Origin: Embleya hyalina
Lineage (GTDB): Bacteria; Actinomycetota; Actinomycetes; Streptomycetales; Streptomycetaceae
Direction of reading: 5' to 3'
Length of the DNA stretch: 64,000 bases
Assembly (NCBI RefSeq): GCF_003967355.1
Contig: NZ_BIFH01000038.1
Span: 63,249-127,248 of the forward strand
Under the pieces are notes generated by a model that did not search any database, was not told where the DNA came from, and saw nothing but the letters and a program-made list of their open reading frames with translations. The translations under genes were made by a program, and so were the position numbers. Numbering within the stretch: the stretch's first letter is position 1; every line of letters begins with the position of its first letter. This document shows positions 34,427 through 44,975 of the stretch, in pieces.

Positions 34427-36025
34427 ATGGACGCCACCAGGCCATCGCGCGCAGCCCCGGCCGCCGCCCGCTCCGCCAGTGCTCCCGCGGCGGCCGTACG
34501 GGCCGCGAGCGCCCCCGACGCCGCGTCCGCCTCCGGGCGCGGCGCGCACCGCGCCGCCGACGCCGGCCCCGGCTCGCACCACCCGTCCGACCCCGGCTCC
34601 CGCTCCGGCGGCGTGGCGATCGAGACCCGCTCGATCGACTACGTCCCCGCCCGGGAGCGGCACGGCAAGGTCTGGCACCAGGGTCCGTTCTGGTTCACCG
34701 GCAACTTCGTGCTGACCACGATGGTCACCGGCTTCATCGGCCCGGCCCTCGGCCTGGGCCTGGGCTGGTCCATCCTGGCGGTCGTGCTCGGCGCCTGCTT
34801 CGGCACCTTCTTCATGGCGTTCCACGCCAACCAGGGCCCGCGAATGGGCCTGCCGCAGATGATCCAGTCGCGCGCCCAGTTCGGCATCCGCGGCGCGATC
34901 GTGCCGTTCGTCGCGGTCGTGTTCGTCTACGTCGGGTTCAACGTCTTCAACGTGGTCCTGGCCACCCAGGGCCTGCAGACCGTGCTGCCCGGCGGCTCGA
35001 CGCTCTGGTACGCGGTACTGATCGCCATCGCGATCGTGCTCGCCGTGGTCGGCCACGACCTGCTGCACCTGGTCCAGCGCTGGCTGACGTACGTCCTGAT
35101 CGCCGTCTTCGGCGTGCTCAGCATCGGCGCGATCGTCAACCTCGACGTGTCCACGCCCGGCGGCGGTGGCGGCATGTCCTGGACCGCGTTCCTGGTGGTC
35201 TTCTCCGGCGCGGCCGGCTACCAGATCAGCTACGCCGTCTACGTCTCCGACTACTCCCGCTACCTGCCCGCCGACGTGCCCGCGCGCAAGGTGATCTGGT
35301 GGACGTACGCGGGCGCCGCGGGCTCCGCGGCCTGGCTGATGTCGCTGGGCGCGCTGCTCGCGTCGGCGCTGCCGGACCCGGACGCGATCACGGCGGTGCG
35401 GCAGGTGGGCAACGACATCGTGCCGGGCTTCGGCACGTTCGCCGTGCTGGTGTCCGCACTCGCGCTGATCAGCATCATGGCGGTGAACGCGTACGGCGCG
35501 ATGCTCACCACGACCAGCGCGCTCGACGCGTTCCGGCCGGTGCGGCCGACCGTACGGGTGCGGGTGATCGGCATCGTGGCGATCGAGGCGATCGTCTTCG
35601 TGGTGGCGATCGTGCTGCCGGAGGACTACCTGGGCAGCTTCAACGACTTCATCCTGATGATGCTCTACGGCCTCGTCCCGTGGACCGCGGTCAACCTCGT
35701 GGACTTCTACCTCGTCCGCCGGGGTCACTACGCGGTCACCGCGATCTTCGACCCGCGCGGCATCTACGGGCGCTGGTCCTGGCGCGGACTGACCGCCTAC
35801 GCGGTCGGCTTCGCGGCGATGATCCCGTTCTTCAAGACCTCGTTCTTCACCGGCCCGGCGGCCGACGCGCTGAACGGCGCGGACCTGTCCTTCGTGGTCG
35901 GCCTGCTGGTCGGCGGCGCGCTGTACGCCCGGCTGTGCCGCGGCCTGGACCTGACCGCGGAGCGCGCCGCCGAACGGGCGAGCGAGGCCGAACTCGAAGG
36001 CGCCGACGCGGCGTCGGGGGCCTGA
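34427..36025 (+). CDS. NCS1-family cytosine/purine/allantoin-type permease
   Basis: 532 residues from ATG 34427. About 70 low-complexity Ala/Ser/Gly residues come first. The core begins with GVAIETRSIDYVPARERHGK, where NCS1 proteins usually carry an E-x-x-S/G-I-x-x-V/I-P-x-x-x-R-x-G motif. Twelve membrane helices are expected, for example FVLTTMVTGFIGPALGLGLG and AIVPFVAVVFVYVGFNVF, with the family's YGLVPWTAVNLVDFYLVRRG near the end. It imports a nitrogen-rich compound with cations. The downstream amidase and ureohydrolase suggest a guanidino compound or related amide rather than a nucleobase. Confidence 0.85.
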   Translation: MDATRPSRAAPAAARSASAPAAAVRAASAPDAASASGRGAHRAADAGPGSHHPSDPGSRSGGVAIETRSIDYVPARERHGKVWHQGPFWFTGNFVLTTMVTGFIGPALGLGLGWSILAVVLGACFGTFFMAFHANQGPRMGLPQMIQSRAQFGIRGAIVPFVAVVFVYVGFNVFNVVLATQGLQTVLPGGSTLWYAVLIAIAIVLAVVGHDLLHLVQRWLTYVLIAVFGVLSIGAIVNLDVSTPGGGGGMSWTAFLVVFSGAAGYQISYAVYVSDYSRYLPADVPARKVIWWTYAGAAGSAAWLMSLGALLASALPDPDAITAVRQVGNDIVPGFGTFAVLVSALALISIMAVNAYGAMLTTTSALDAFRPVRPTVRVRVIGIVAIEAIVFVVAIVLPEDYLGSFNDFILMMLYGLVPWTAVNLVDFYLVRRGHYAVTAIFDPRGIYGRWSWRGLTAYAVGFAAMIPFFKTSFFTGPAADALNGADLSFVVGLLVGGALYARLCRGLDLTAERAAERASEAELEGADAASGA

Positions 36026-36026
36026 C

Positions 36027-36935
36027 ATGAGCGACCGTACCGGCGACGCGGCCGAGACCGTGGTGGCCTGCGCGCAACTCGCCCTGTCGGTCGGCGACGT
36101 CGAGGGCAATCGGCGCACGGCGCTGGCCGCGATCGAACGGGCCGCGGCGGCCGGGGCCGACGTGATCGTCCTGCCCGAACTGACCAACAGCGGCTACGTG
36201 ATGCGCGACGCGGCCGAGGCCGCCGCCTATGCCGAGCCGGTGGACGGGCCGACCGTGACCGGCTGGCACGAGGCGGCTCGGCGGCTCGGGGTGATCGTGG
36301 TCGGCGGCTTCGCCGAACGCGATGCCGACGGCGCGATCCGCAACTCGGCGGTCCTGGTCGACGCGAGCGGCGTGCGGGCGTGCTACCGCAAGGCGCACCT
36401 GTGGGGCCGCGAGGGCGAACTCTTCCTTCCCGGCGACGCGTTGCCGCCGGTGGTGCCGACCGACGTGGGCCGGATCGGGGTACTGGTCTGCTACGACGTC
36501 GAGTTCCCCGAATGGGTGCGGACCGCCACCCTGCGCGGCGCGGATCTGCTGTGCGCGCCGGTCAACTGGCCGTACGCGCCCCGGCCGGCGGGCGAGCGGC
36601 CGGCGGAGGACGTCCGGGTCCAGGCGAACGCCGCGGTGAACCGGGTGTTCGTCGCCGCCTGCGACCGGGCCGGCCCCGAACGCGGCACCTCCTGGGTCGG
36701 CGGCTCGATCATCGTCGACCCGGACGGCTTCCCCCTCGCCGGCCCGCCGGCCGAGGACGCCGAACACCTGCTGCTCGCCCGCTGCCGACTCACCGAGGCC
36801 CGGGACAAGCGGATCGGCGCCCACAACGACGTATTCGCGGACCGACGGCCCGAGTTGTACGGGCCGGTGGTCGAACCGCCCCCGTTTCCCGCATCGAACT
36901 CGAACGAGCACACCACCGAAAGGACCGAGCGATGA
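36027..36935 (+). CDS. Carbon-nitrogen hydrolase (nitrilase superfamily amidase)
   Basis: 302 residues, ATG 36027 just after the permease stop. The catalytic triad is visible: E51 in [10 protein letters not shown]122 in YRKAHLW and C155 in [13 protein letters not shown]. An R-x-x-A-N-x-N-R/P-like core is replaced by [19 protein letters not shown]. Such enzymes hydrolyse amides or N-carbamoyl compounds. Because the next gene is an arginase-family ureohydrolase, a plausible reaction is 4-guanidinobutyramide to 4-guanidinobutyrate, as in the arginine monooxygenase route of Streptomyces. N-carbamoylputrescine hydrolysis is an alternative. Confidence 0.85.
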   Translation: MSDRTGDAAETVVACAQLALSVGDVEGNRRTALAAIERAAAAGADVIVLPELTNSGYVMRDAAEAAAYAEPVDGPTVTGWHEAARRLGVIVVGGFAERDADGAIRNSAVLVDASGVRACYRKAHLWGREGELFLPGDALPPVVPTDVGRIGVLVCYDVEFPEWVRTATLRGADLLCAPVNWPYAPRPAGERPAEDVRVQANAAVNRVFVAACDRAGPERGTSWVGGSIIVDPDGFPLAGPPAEDAEHLLLARCRLTEARDKRIGAHNDVFADRRPELYGPVVEPPPFPASNSNEHTTERTER

Positions 36936-37894
36936 CCGGCGCCCCCCAGGGACCCATCGACGCCACGCGCGTTCCGCGCTTCGCGGGCCCCGCCACCTTC
37001 GCGCGCCTGCCGCGCGCCGACGAGGTCGAACGGGTCGACGTCGCCGTCGTGGGCGTGCCGTTCGACACGGGCGTCAGCTACCGGCCCGGCGCCCGCTTCG
37101 GTCCGGCGCACGTGCGCGCCTCCTCGAAGCTGCTGCGGCCGTACAACCCGGCGCTCGACGTGTCCCCGTTCGCCGAGTTGCAGGTCGCCGACGCGGGCGA
37201 CATCGCGGTCAACCCGTTCGACATCGGCGCCGCGATCGCCACGCTCGAAGCCGCCGCCCGCGAGTTCGCGGCGAGCGGCACCCGGCTGCTCACCATCGGC
37301 GGCGACCACACCATCGCCCTGCCGCTGCTGCGCGCGGTCGCCGCCGAGCACGGGCCGGTCGCGGTGGTGCACTTCGACGCGCACCTGGACACGTGGGACA
37401 CCTACTTCGGCGAGCCGTACACCCACGGCACGCCGTTCCGCCGCGCGTCGGAGGAGGGCCTGCTCGACCCCACCCGGTGCCTGCACGTGGGCATCCGCGG
37501 GCCGCTGTACGGGCCCGACGACCTGCGCGAGGACGGTGTGCTCGGCTTCCAGGTGGTGCACAGCGACGACTACCAGGACGCCACCGTCGCGTCGGTGGTC
37601 GAGCGCATGCGGCGCCGACTCGGCACCGGCCCCGTGTACGTCTCGGTCGACATCGACGTCCTGGACCCGGCGCACGCCCCCGGCACCGGCACCCCGGAGG
37701 CGGGCGGCCTGACCAGCCGCGAACTCCTCAACACCCTGCGCGGACTGGTCGGCCTGAACGTCGTCGGCGCGGACATCGTCGAGGTGGCCCCGGCCTACGA
37801 CCACGCCGAACTCACCGGCATCGCCGCGGCCCACGTCGGCTACGAACTCCTGTCCGTCCTGGCCCGCAACCGACGCGACGGCATCCCGGCCTGA
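36932..37894 (+). CDS. Agmatinase/guanidinobutyrase, arginase-family ureohydrolase
   Basis: 320 residues, ATG 36932 overlapping the amidase stop. The binuclear manganese site of ureohydrolases is complete: [10 protein letters not shown] (His), [12 protein letters not shown] (D-A-H-x-D) and [32 protein letters not shown] and GGLTSREL are also typical. It removes urea from a guanidino compound. Agmatine (giving putrescine) or 4-guanidinobutyrate (giving GABA) are the usual substrates; the amidase neighbour favours the second. A terminator follows at 37910. Confidence 0.9.
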   Translation: MTGAPQGPIDATRVPRFAGPATFARLPRADEVERVDVAVVGVPFDTGVSYRPGARFGPAHVRASSKLLRPYNPALDVSPFAELQVADAGDIAVNPFDIGAAIATLEAAAREFAASGTRLLTIGGDHTIALPLLRAVAAEHGPVAVVHFDAHLDTWDTYFGEPYTHGTPFRRASEEGLLDPTRCLHVGIRGPLYGPDDLREDGVLGFQVVHSDDYQDATVASVVERMRRRLGTGPVYVSVDIDVLDPAHAPGTGTPEAGGLTSRELLNTLRGLVGLNVVGADIVEVAPAYDHAELTGIAAAHVGYELLSVLARNRRDGIPA

Positions 37895-37909
37895 CCACCC
37901 CCGAGCCGT

Positions 37910-37943
37910 CTCGGCCGACCGCACGGGGGGACGGTCGGCCGAG
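37910..37943 (+). terminator. Hairpin terminator after ureohydrolase operon
   Basis: CTCGGCCGACCG (37910-37921) pairs perfectly with CGGTCGGCCGAG (37932-37943) around a 10-base loop. It starts 16 bases after the stop codon. Confidence 0.8.
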
Positions 37944-38070
37944 GCGTCCCACCACCTCACGACACCGATCACCCCTTCGATCCGGTTTCGGCGGGCCCGG
38001 GCCGGCCGGTTCGCGCTCGCGGGATATGTTCGTGGGCGGTCCGGGGCCTACGGGAAGAGGTGGCGCGGTA

Positions 38071-39042
<972 letters not shown>

Positions 39043-39202
39043 TCCCCGGTCGGCGACCCGCCCGGTGACCCGGGGATCGCCGGGGTGTCGCCGGCGCGCG
39101 CGTACACTGCGCCCAGCCGCTGCTTTGGCGGATGTTCGGGGCGGCGCCGCCGGGTTCGGCGTGTTTGCCGGGTCGGTGTCGATCCGGGCGGAGAGGGCGT
39201 GG

Positions 39203-39394
39203 ATGGCGGTGGAGCGCGGTCGCGACGCGCGCCGGGAGGTGTTCCTGTGGGGGCCGCCGGGGGCGATCGCGGTGCTGATCGCGGTACTCGCGGCGTGCAG
39301 TCGGGAATGGCTGTTGTGCGCGCTGATGGCGGGGACCGCGGGTTGTGTCGCCTTCGGATTCCGGGTCCGGATCCGGCCCGGGCCGCACCGGTAG
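39203..39394 (+). CDS. Small two-helix membrane protein, unknown function
   Basis: 63 residues from ATG 39203 (GGAGAGGG upstream). A GTG at 39177 in the same frame is an alternative start. After MAVERGRDARREVF there are two hydrophobic stretches, GPPGAIAVLIAVLAACS and WLLCALMAGTAGCVAFGF, then a basic end VRIRPGPHR. It is short, so the call rests mainly on the membrane pattern and ribosome site. It converges on the MDR oxidoreductase gene. Confidence 0.4.
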   Translation: MAVERGRDARREVFLWGPPGAIAVLIAVLAACSREWLLCALMAGTAGCVAFGFRVRIRPGPHR

Positions 39395-39433
39395 TCCGAC
39401 GACGGCCCGGCGGCCCCGCCGCCCGGCTCGGGC

Positions 39434-40453
39434 TCAGTCGTCGATCGTGACGACGATCTTGCCCCGGGTGTGCTCCTCGCGGAGGGCGACGTATGCGCGT
39501 ACCCCGTCGGCCAGGGTGTATCGGGCGCCGATCGGATCGGGCAGGGTGCCGGCCAGGGCGTGGGCGGCCAGTGCGTCCAGATCGCCCGGGCGCGCCGCGC
39601 CGTAGACGGTCTCGACGGTGATGTCCCGATCCGCGAAGTCGGCGGGGTCGGGGGCCGGGAAGGCGATGTTGAGCAGTCGGCCGCCCGGGCGGATCAGCGC
39701 CGGGTGGCCGGTCAACGCGTCGCCGGGAAGGGCCAGGTTGACCACCCCGTGCAGGCTGGCGGGGTATCGGCGGGCGACGTCGGCGACGGTGTCCACCGCG
39801 TGGTGGTCGACGACCTCGCCGGCGCCCAGGCCCCGGACCCACCCCGCGTCGACGGCGCCGGCGGTGGCGATCACGTGTACGCCCGCCTCGGCGAGCAGTG
39901 GCAGCACCGCGCTGCCGACGCCGCCGGTCGCGCCGATCACCAGGACCCGGTCGCCGGCGCGGAACCGTCCCGCGCGCAGCACCGCGAGGGCGGTGAGGCC
40001 GACGATCGGCAGGGCCGCCGCGCGTTCGGCGGACAGCCCGGCGGGGCGGGGTGCCAGGGCCGGACTGTCCGCCTCGAACACCGCGTATTCGGCGGCCGTT
40101 CCGGTGGTCAGCGACGGCGGGTCGGCCAACATCGCGGCCATGCCGACCGCGGCGCGCGGCAGGGCGACCCCGAACACCTCGTCGCCCGGCGCGAATCGGG
40201 TCACCCCCGCCCCGACGTCGGTGACCGTGCCCGCGAAGTCGCTGCCCGGTACGTGCGGGAAGGCGAGCGGGACCAGATCGCCGAACGCGCCGCCGAGCGT
40301 GTTCAGATCGGCCGGGTTCAGCGCGGTCGCCGCGATCCGGACCCGGATCCGACCCGGTCCCGGCTCGGGGATCGGCACCTCGGCCAGGGTCAACCCGGTG
40401 GGCGGGCCGTACCCGTGCGCGACTATCGCCCGCATCGTCGCCTGCGTGGACAT
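39434..40453 (-). CDS. NADP-dependent MDR oxidoreductase (quinone reductase-like)
   Basis: 339 residues from ATG 40453. It is a zinc-free medium-chain dehydrogenase/reductase: ALNPADLNTLGGAFG and HVPGSDFAGTVTDVGAGVTR in the N-terminal lobe, then the nucleotide loop VLVIGATGGVGSAVLPL (A-x-x-G-x-x-G) and GRLLNIAFP. Such enzymes reduce quinones or enals with NADPH. It is divergent from a TetR gene and a perfect operator-like inverted repeat lies between them, so it is probably the repressor's target. Confidence 0.85.
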   Translation of the reverse strand: MSTQATMRAIVAHGYGPPTGLTLAEVPIPEPGPGRIRVRIAATALNPADLNTLGGAFGDLVPLAFPHVPGSDFAGTVTDVGAGVTRFAPGDEVFGVALPRAAVGMAAMLADPPSLTTGTAAEYAVFEADSPALAPRPAGLSAERAAALPIVGLTALAVLRAGRFRAGDRVLVIGATGGVGSAVLPLLAEAGVHVIATAGAVDAGWVRGLGAGEVVDHHAVDTVADVARRYPASLHGVVNLALPGDALTGHPALIRPGGRLLNIAFPAPDPADFADRDITVETVYGAARPGDLDALAAHALAGTLPDPIGARYTLADGVRAYVALREEHTRGKIVVTIDD

Positions 40454-40507
40454 CCATGCCTCCCGGAGGTCGCCGAACGCGGCCTCGCCAGAGAAGCGGA
40501 CCGCGCG

Positions 40508-40538
40508 GTCAGGTTATGACGGTAACACGTAACCTGAC
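40508..40538. promoter_or_regulatory. TetR-type operator, 9-bp perfect inverted repeat
   Basis: GTCAGGTTA (40508-40516) and TAACCTGAC (40530-40538) are perfect inverted copies separated by 13 bases. They are centred in the 138-base gap between the divergent oxidoreductase and TetR genes, the expected place for an autoregulated TetR operator. Confidence 0.75.
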
Positions 40539-40591
40539 CATGCGGTCCGGTTCGGCTAGACTGGCGCGAACCTCGGGAGAGTGGGCGACGA

Positions 40592-41311
40592 ATGGCGAGC
40601 ACGGCGGCGGGCGACGGATCCCGACCGGGAGTCGAGGGGCGGCGTCCGCACGACCCGCGCGTCGTCGGCGACGCCCCGGCCCGGCTGCGGGCGGACGCGG
40701 CGCACAACCGTCGCGCGCTCCTGGACGCGGCATCGGCCACCTTCGCGGAAGAGGGGATGGACGCGTCGATCGCCCGGATCGCGGCCCGCGCCGGGATCGG
40801 AAAGGGCACGGTCTTCCGACACTTCGCCACCAAACAGCACCTGGTGGTCGCGATCTTCTGCGACCGACTCGACCGACTGGCGGACCTGGGCGCGGAGTTG
40901 TCCACCGCGCCGGATCCGGCGGCGGCGCTGTCGGAGTTCATGACCGTCGGGGTCGAGCAGCAGGCGAGTGATCGTTCGTTCTGTCAGGCCGCGACGGGCG
41001 ACACCCGCAACGATCCGGCCGTGCGCGCCGCCTCGGTCCGGCTCGCCGAGGTGGCCGAGACCCTGACCGCGCGGGCGCGGGACGCGGGGAGCATCCGCGC
41101 CGACGTCACCGGGCAGGACGTGGTACTGCTGCTCGGCGCGGCCTGCCAGGCGGCCGCTCCGGTGGCCGCCACCGCACCGGAGTTGTGGCGTCGCTACCTC
41201 GCGCTGATCTTCGACGGGCTGCGCCCCCAGGCCGCCCACCCCCTGCCGCACCCGGCTCCGACGCGAACGCAACTGGCCGACGAGGCGGCCGCGGCCGGGT
41301 CGGCGGGGTAA
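40592..41311 (+). CDS. TetR-family transcriptional regulator
   Basis: 239 residues from ATG 40592. After a variable N-terminus the DNA-binding domain reads NRRALLDAASATFAEEGMDA then SIARIAARAGIGKGTVFRHF, the standard TetR helix-turn-helix. The ligand domain contains DRSFCQAATGDTRND and ends in a proline-rich tail. It is divergent from the MDR oxidoreductase and most likely represses that gene and itself through the repeat at 40508-40538. The inducer is unknown; an electrophile or quinone is plausible. Confidence 0.9.
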   Translation: MASTAAGDGSRPGVEGRRPHDPRVVGDAPARLRADAAHNRRALLDAASATFAEEGMDASIARIAARAGIGKGTVFRHFATKQHLVVAIFCDRLDRLADLGAELSTAPDPAAALSEFMTVGVEQQASDRSFCQAATGDTRNDPAVRAASVRLAEVAETLTARARDAGSIRADVTGQDVVLLLGAACQAAAPVAATAPELWRRYLALIFDGLRPQAAHPLPHPAPTRTQLADEAAAAGSAG

Positions 41312-41456
41312 CAGTCGCGGAACGGAGTTGCGATGTGACGGAATATCCGGGCGGTTGGCGGATAGCCTCCGGGACATGGGCGGGGATCCACGGACGTCAC
41401 CGGTGTGGACGGCAGGGACCGCCGGGGAGCCGCGGACGAGTCGGTCGGGGGCAACT

Positions 41457-42308
41457 GTGTCCGAGGAGTGGTGGGTTCCGTCGAACGACGAGACGGAGGT
41501 GGAGACTTCGTCGGAGTGGGGGCCGGGCGGAGTCGACATGGGGGTGCCCAGTGTCGCGCGGGTCTACGACGCGATCCTGGGCGGTAAGGATCATTTCGCG
41601 ATCGACCGGGTGATCGCCGAAAAGGCGATGGCCGTGATGCCCAACGCCCGCACGGGCGCTCGGGTGAATCGGGCGATCCTGGAGCGCGGTGTGCGCTACA
41701 TGGCCCGGGAGGGCATCGATCAGTTTCTCGATCTCGGGTCGGGATTACCCACCGCGCGCAATACCCACGAGGTGGCGCAGCAGGAGAATCCGCACGCCCG
41801 GGTCGTCTACGTGGACAACGATCCGATCGTACTCGCGCACGGCCGCGCGTTGTTGGCCGAAAACGATCGCACCCGGGTGGTGAACGCCGACGTGCGGGAC
41901 GCCCGGGACGTGCTCACCCGGCCGGAGATCACCGAACTCCTGGATCTGAAGCGGCCGTTGGGGCTGCTCATGGTCGCGGTGCTGCACCACCTCGCGGACG
42001 CGGACGATCCCGCGGGGCTCGTACGCACCTACCGCGAGGCCCTGGTCCCGGGCAGCTACCTGTTCATCACCCACTTCTGCGATTCCACGCCGGAGGGGCG
42101 CGAGTTGGAACACCTGTTCCTGTCCACTCTCGGCAGTGGCCGCTTCCGCAGTCGGGCCACCATAGAGGGCTTCTTCGCGGGCACCGAACCGGTCGAGCCG
42201 GGCGTGGTGCTGCTGCCGCACTGGCGTCCCGACACCCCGGTGACGGACGAATCCGCCTACGCGGGCCTGACCATGATCGGCGGCCTGGGCCGCGTCCAGG
42301 AGCGTTGA
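41457..42308 (+). CDS. SAM-dependent methyltransferase, DUF574 family
   Basis: 283 residues from GTG 41457 (GGGGG-type site before it). An ATG at 41376 in the same frame would add 27 residues that do not look conserved. Family marks are PSVARVYDAILGGKDHFAID, the SAM loop FLDLGSGLPTARNTHEVAQ, VVYVDNDPIVLAHGRALLA and LMVAVLHHLADADDP. Members of this Pfam family (SAM-dependent methyltransferase, formerly DUF574) are abundant in Streptomyces, often with unknown substrate. It ends at a terminator shared with the convergent chitinase gene. Confidence 0.85.
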   Translation: MSEEWWVPSNDETEVETSSEWGPGGVDMGVPSVARVYDAILGGKDHFAIDRVIAEKAMAVMPNARTGARVNRAILERGVRYMAREGIDQFLDLGSGLPTARNTHEVAQQENPHARVVYVDNDPIVLAHGRALLAENDRTRVVNADVRDARDVLTRPEITELLDLKRPLGLLMVAVLHHLADADDPAGLVRTYREALVPGSYLFITHFCDSTPEGRELEHLFLSTLGSGRFRSRATIEGFFAGTEPVEPGVVLLPHWRPDTPVTDESAYAGLTMIGGLGRVQER

Positions 42309-42327
42309 GAAGCGGCCCGGGAGGCGG

Positions 42328-42364
42328 CCGTACCGCCGCCCGGTGGTCCCGGACGGCGGTACGG
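42328..42364. terminator. Two-way hairpin between methyltransferase and chitinase genes
   Basis: CCGTACCGCCG (42328-42338) pairs perfectly with CGGCGGTACGG (42354-42364). It is placed between two convergent stop codons, at 42308 and 42407. Confidence 0.75.
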
Positions 42365-42406
42365 TCGGTGCGTGGTGCCGAAGTCGGCTCCCTGTGGCGC
42401 TACTCG

Positions 42407-44737
42407 CTACTTGAGGCCGTTGTCGAGCGCGGTCATCAGCGCTCCGTTGGGGGTGTCACCGGACATCTCCCAGATCATCGCGCCGAGTAGGTGTTTCGAT
42501 TTCAGGTAGGCCGTCTTCTGGCCGATCGACCAGGCGTCGTCGAAGGTCCACCACTGTCCGCCGGCTCCGGTGTAGCCGTAGGTCGAGACGGATTGCGTGT
42601 CGTGATAGACGGTCAGATTCGGCACGCTGCTCAGCAGGTTCTGGTAGCCGCGGGTGCCGGCCTCCTCGGCGAACTGGCCCGGTGCGGCGCCGTTCGCGGA
42701 CTGCCACTCGCCGTGCGCCCCGCCGTCGGCCACCGCCTGCCAGCCCCGTCCGTAGAAGGGGAAGCCGATGGTCAACTTGCGCGGATTGACTCCGGCGTCG
42801 GTGTAGATCTTCACCGCGTCGTCGATGCTGAAGTGGGTCGGGTACGGGTCCTGGGTGTCGGTGTACAGGTTGGCCTGGTGGCCGGCGCGGTTGGGCTCCC
42901 ACGAGTTGTCGCTGCCCGCGCCGTGGAAGTCGTAGCCCTGGATGTTGGCCACGTCCAGGGAGTCGAAGATCTTCGACAGGTCCCAGCCCTGGTTCACCTT
43001 GACCGGGTCGGCCGGGGTGAACGCGGTGAGCAGCTTGCGCTGGCCGCCGGTGGCGTCGAGTTGCTTGCGGAACTCGGCGAGCAGCAGGGTCAGGTTCTGC
43101 TTGTCGTTGGGGTTGTAGTGGTTGCCGGCGTGCCCGTCGGGCGAGCCGGGCCACTCCCAGTCGACGTCGATGCCGTCGAACACGCCCGCGCCGGTGCCCG
43201 GGCCGCCGGCGCCGTTGTAGACCGGCAGGTCACCCTTGATCCAGGTGTCCACGCAGGACTTGACGAACTTCTGCCGGGACGCCTCGGTGGCCGCCGCGTC
43301 GGAGAAGAACTTCGAGTAGGTCCAGCCGCCGAGCGAGACCACCACCTTCAGGTGCGGGTACTTGGCCTTGAGCAGCTTGATCTGGTTGAAGTTGCCGCGC
43401 AGCTTGGCCCATCCGTCGTCGGCCACCCCGTTCACCGACTGCGAGGCCGACATCGGCCTGGCGTAGTCGGCGTCCGCGTCGCCCGCGCCGGTGCCCTGGT
43501 CGGGATCCTGCGGGTTGGCGGTGGTGCCCTTGGTGACGCCGGCCATGCAGGTCAGGTTGACCGGATCGATGTTCTCGAAGGCGTAGTTGATCACGTCCAG
43601 CTTGGCGGCCGAGCCGGAGGTGTCCAGGTTCTTCACGAAGTACTGGCGGCCGTAGATGCCCCACTGGACGAAGTAGCCGACGCGCAGGTTCTTGCCGGCG
43701 CCGGCGATGTCGTCGGTGGTCACGTCCACCGCGTTGGAGGCGGGCGAGGAGTTGTCCGCCGCGTCTCGCGCCTTGACCGTGAAGGTGTACGCGGTGGCGG
43801 GGGACAGGCCGTCGACGGTGGCCGCGGTGGCGGTGCCGGCGACGGTGGTGGCCAGGGTGCCGTTGCGATAGACGTCGTACGCGGCCACGCCGACGTTGTC
43901 CGTCGACGCGTTCCAGGCCAGGGCGACGGTGGCGGAGGTCTTTCCGGTACTGCGCAGCGTGCCCGGCGCGGTCGGCGGGGTCGGGTCGCTCGCCGGGTCG
44001 ACGGTGGTCACCGTCACCGGCGCGCTCGCCGGGCCGAGGTTGCCGCGTTTGTCCTTGGCCCGGACCGCGTAGGTGTACGCGGTGGCGGGGGTCAGGCCGG
44101 TCAACGTGGCCGAGGTGGCCGTGGTGGTGGCGACGGTTGTGCCGCCGGAGGTCACCTCGTAGCCGGTCACCGCGTAGTCGCCGCCGGTCGCCGCGCTCCA
44201 GCCGAGCGAGATGGAGTGCGCGGTGACGGTGGTGGCGTGCGGTGTGCCCGGTGCGGAGGGCGGGACGTCGGGGGTGCCGTCGCACTTGTCGCCGTTGACG
44301 GTGCAGTGGGTGGGCGTGCCCGCGGGGCCGTTGCCGACGAACCAGTAGCTGAACGGGTCGGTGCTGCCGCCGGCGGCGATGGTGCCGTTGTAGTAGGCGT
44401 TCTTGACCGAGACGTGGCTGCCGGTGACGGTGGCGTCGCCGTAGTAGTTGCCGTTGACGGTGACCCCGGGCGGCAGGTCGAACTCCAGTTGCCAGCCGGT
44501 GACGGCGGCGGTGCCGCCGTTGTGTACGACGTAAGTGCCCTTCCACCACGAGCCGTTGTCCTGGACGGAGAACGTCGCGGTGAGTTTGCCGGCCGCCTGC
44601 GCGGCGCCGGCGTTCAGACCGGTGAGTACGGCCAGGGGCAGGGCCAGGATGGCGATCAGGACGGCCGCGCGGCTGCGCAGGCCGGTGCGGAATCTGCCGC
44701 GGAGTGTGCCGCGGAATCTGCGTGGGTGTGGGGACAT
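42407..44737 (-). CDS. Secreted GH18 chitinase with cellulose/chitin-binding and two FnIII domains
   Basis: 776 residues from ATG 44737 (GGGAGAGAG before it). The signal peptide has a basic region, then VLIAILALPLAVLTGL and a likely cut after AAQAA. Next is a CBM2-type carbohydrate-binding module (about 50-150; TFSVQDNGSWWKGTYVVHN and WQLEFDLPPG). Two fibronectin III domains follow (PSAPGTPHATTVTAHSISLG and PTAPGTLRSTGKTSATVALA). The GH18 catalytic domain begins near NLRVGYFVQWGIYGRQY and carries the active-site motif FDGIDVDWEWPG (D-x-x-D-x-D-x-E) and VVSLGGWTYSKFF. It degrades chitin outside the cell. Two chitinase-type direct repeats lie upstream. Confidence 0.95.
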   Translation of the reverse strand: MSPHPRRFRGTLRGRFRTGLRSRAAVLIAILALPLAVLTGLNAGAAQAAGKLTATFSVQDNGSWWKGTYVVHNGGTAAVTGWQLEFDLPPGVTVNGNYYGDATVTGSHVSVKNAYYNGTIAAGGSTDPFSYWFVGNGPAGTPTHCTVNGDKCDGTPDVPPSAPGTPHATTVTAHSISLGWSAATGGDYAVTGYEVTSGGTTVATTTATSATLTGLTPATAYTYAVRAKDKRGNLGPASAPVTVTTVDPASDPTPPTAPGTLRSTGKTSATVALAWNASTDNVGVAAYDVYRNGTLATTVAGTATAATVDGLSPATAYTFTVKARDAADNSSPASNAVDVTTDDIAGAGKNLRVGYFVQWGIYGRQYFVKNLDTSGSAAKLDVINYAFENIDPVNLTCMAGVTKGTTANPQDPDQGTGAGDADADYARPMSASQSVNGVADDGWAKLRGNFNQIKLLKAKYPHLKVVVSLGGWTYSKFFSDAAATEASRQKFVKSCVDTWIKGDLPVYNGAGGPGTGAGVFDGIDVDWEWPGSPDGHAGNHYNPNDKQNLTLLLAEFRKQLDATGGQRKLLTAFTPADPVKVNQGWDLSKIFDSLDVANIQGYDFHGAGSDNSWEPNRAGHQANLYTDTQDPYPTHFSIDDAVKIYTDAGVNPRKLTIGFPFYGRGWQAVADGGAHGEWQSANGAAPGQFAEEAGTRGYQNLLSSVPNLTVYHDTQSVSTYGYTGAGGQWWTFDDAWSIGQKTAYLKSKHLLGAMIWEMSGDTPNGALMTALDNGLK

Positions 44738-44855
44738 GGCTCTCTCCCTGTGTGCGTGGAACAGGGCTGTGCGGAACCGTGCACGCGCGCGTCTCACCGG
44801 AGTGACCGCGCGACGGGGACGTCGGTCGCGGCCGAGAAGCAGTCGCCGGCGAAAT

Positions 44856-44900
44856 TGGTCTGGACCAAAACGCCTCTAGGACGGTAAGTGGTCTGGACCA
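44856..44900 (-). promoter_or_regulatory. Paired chitinase direct repeats / DasR-type elements
   Basis: TGGTCCAGACCA on the minus strand occurs at 44867-44856 and again at 44900-44889, 33 bases apart (about three helical turns). This is nearly the classic Streptomyces chitinase direct repeat TGGTCCAGACCT and close to the DasR-responsive element. It lies 120-160 bases before the chitinase start, so chitin/GlcNAc control of the gene is expected. Confidence 0.85.
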
Positions 44901-44975
44901 AAAGGTCAACAGTGGATGCGCCGGACGCGGCGCCGGAGTCGGTTTTGCCGACCGGTGCGAGCGGTTCGCCGGTGC

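Noticed and set aside
39065-39202. N-terminal extension of the small membrane protein from GTG 39065
   Set aside because: The added residues are Arg-rich and not protein-like; ATG 39203 has a ribosome site.
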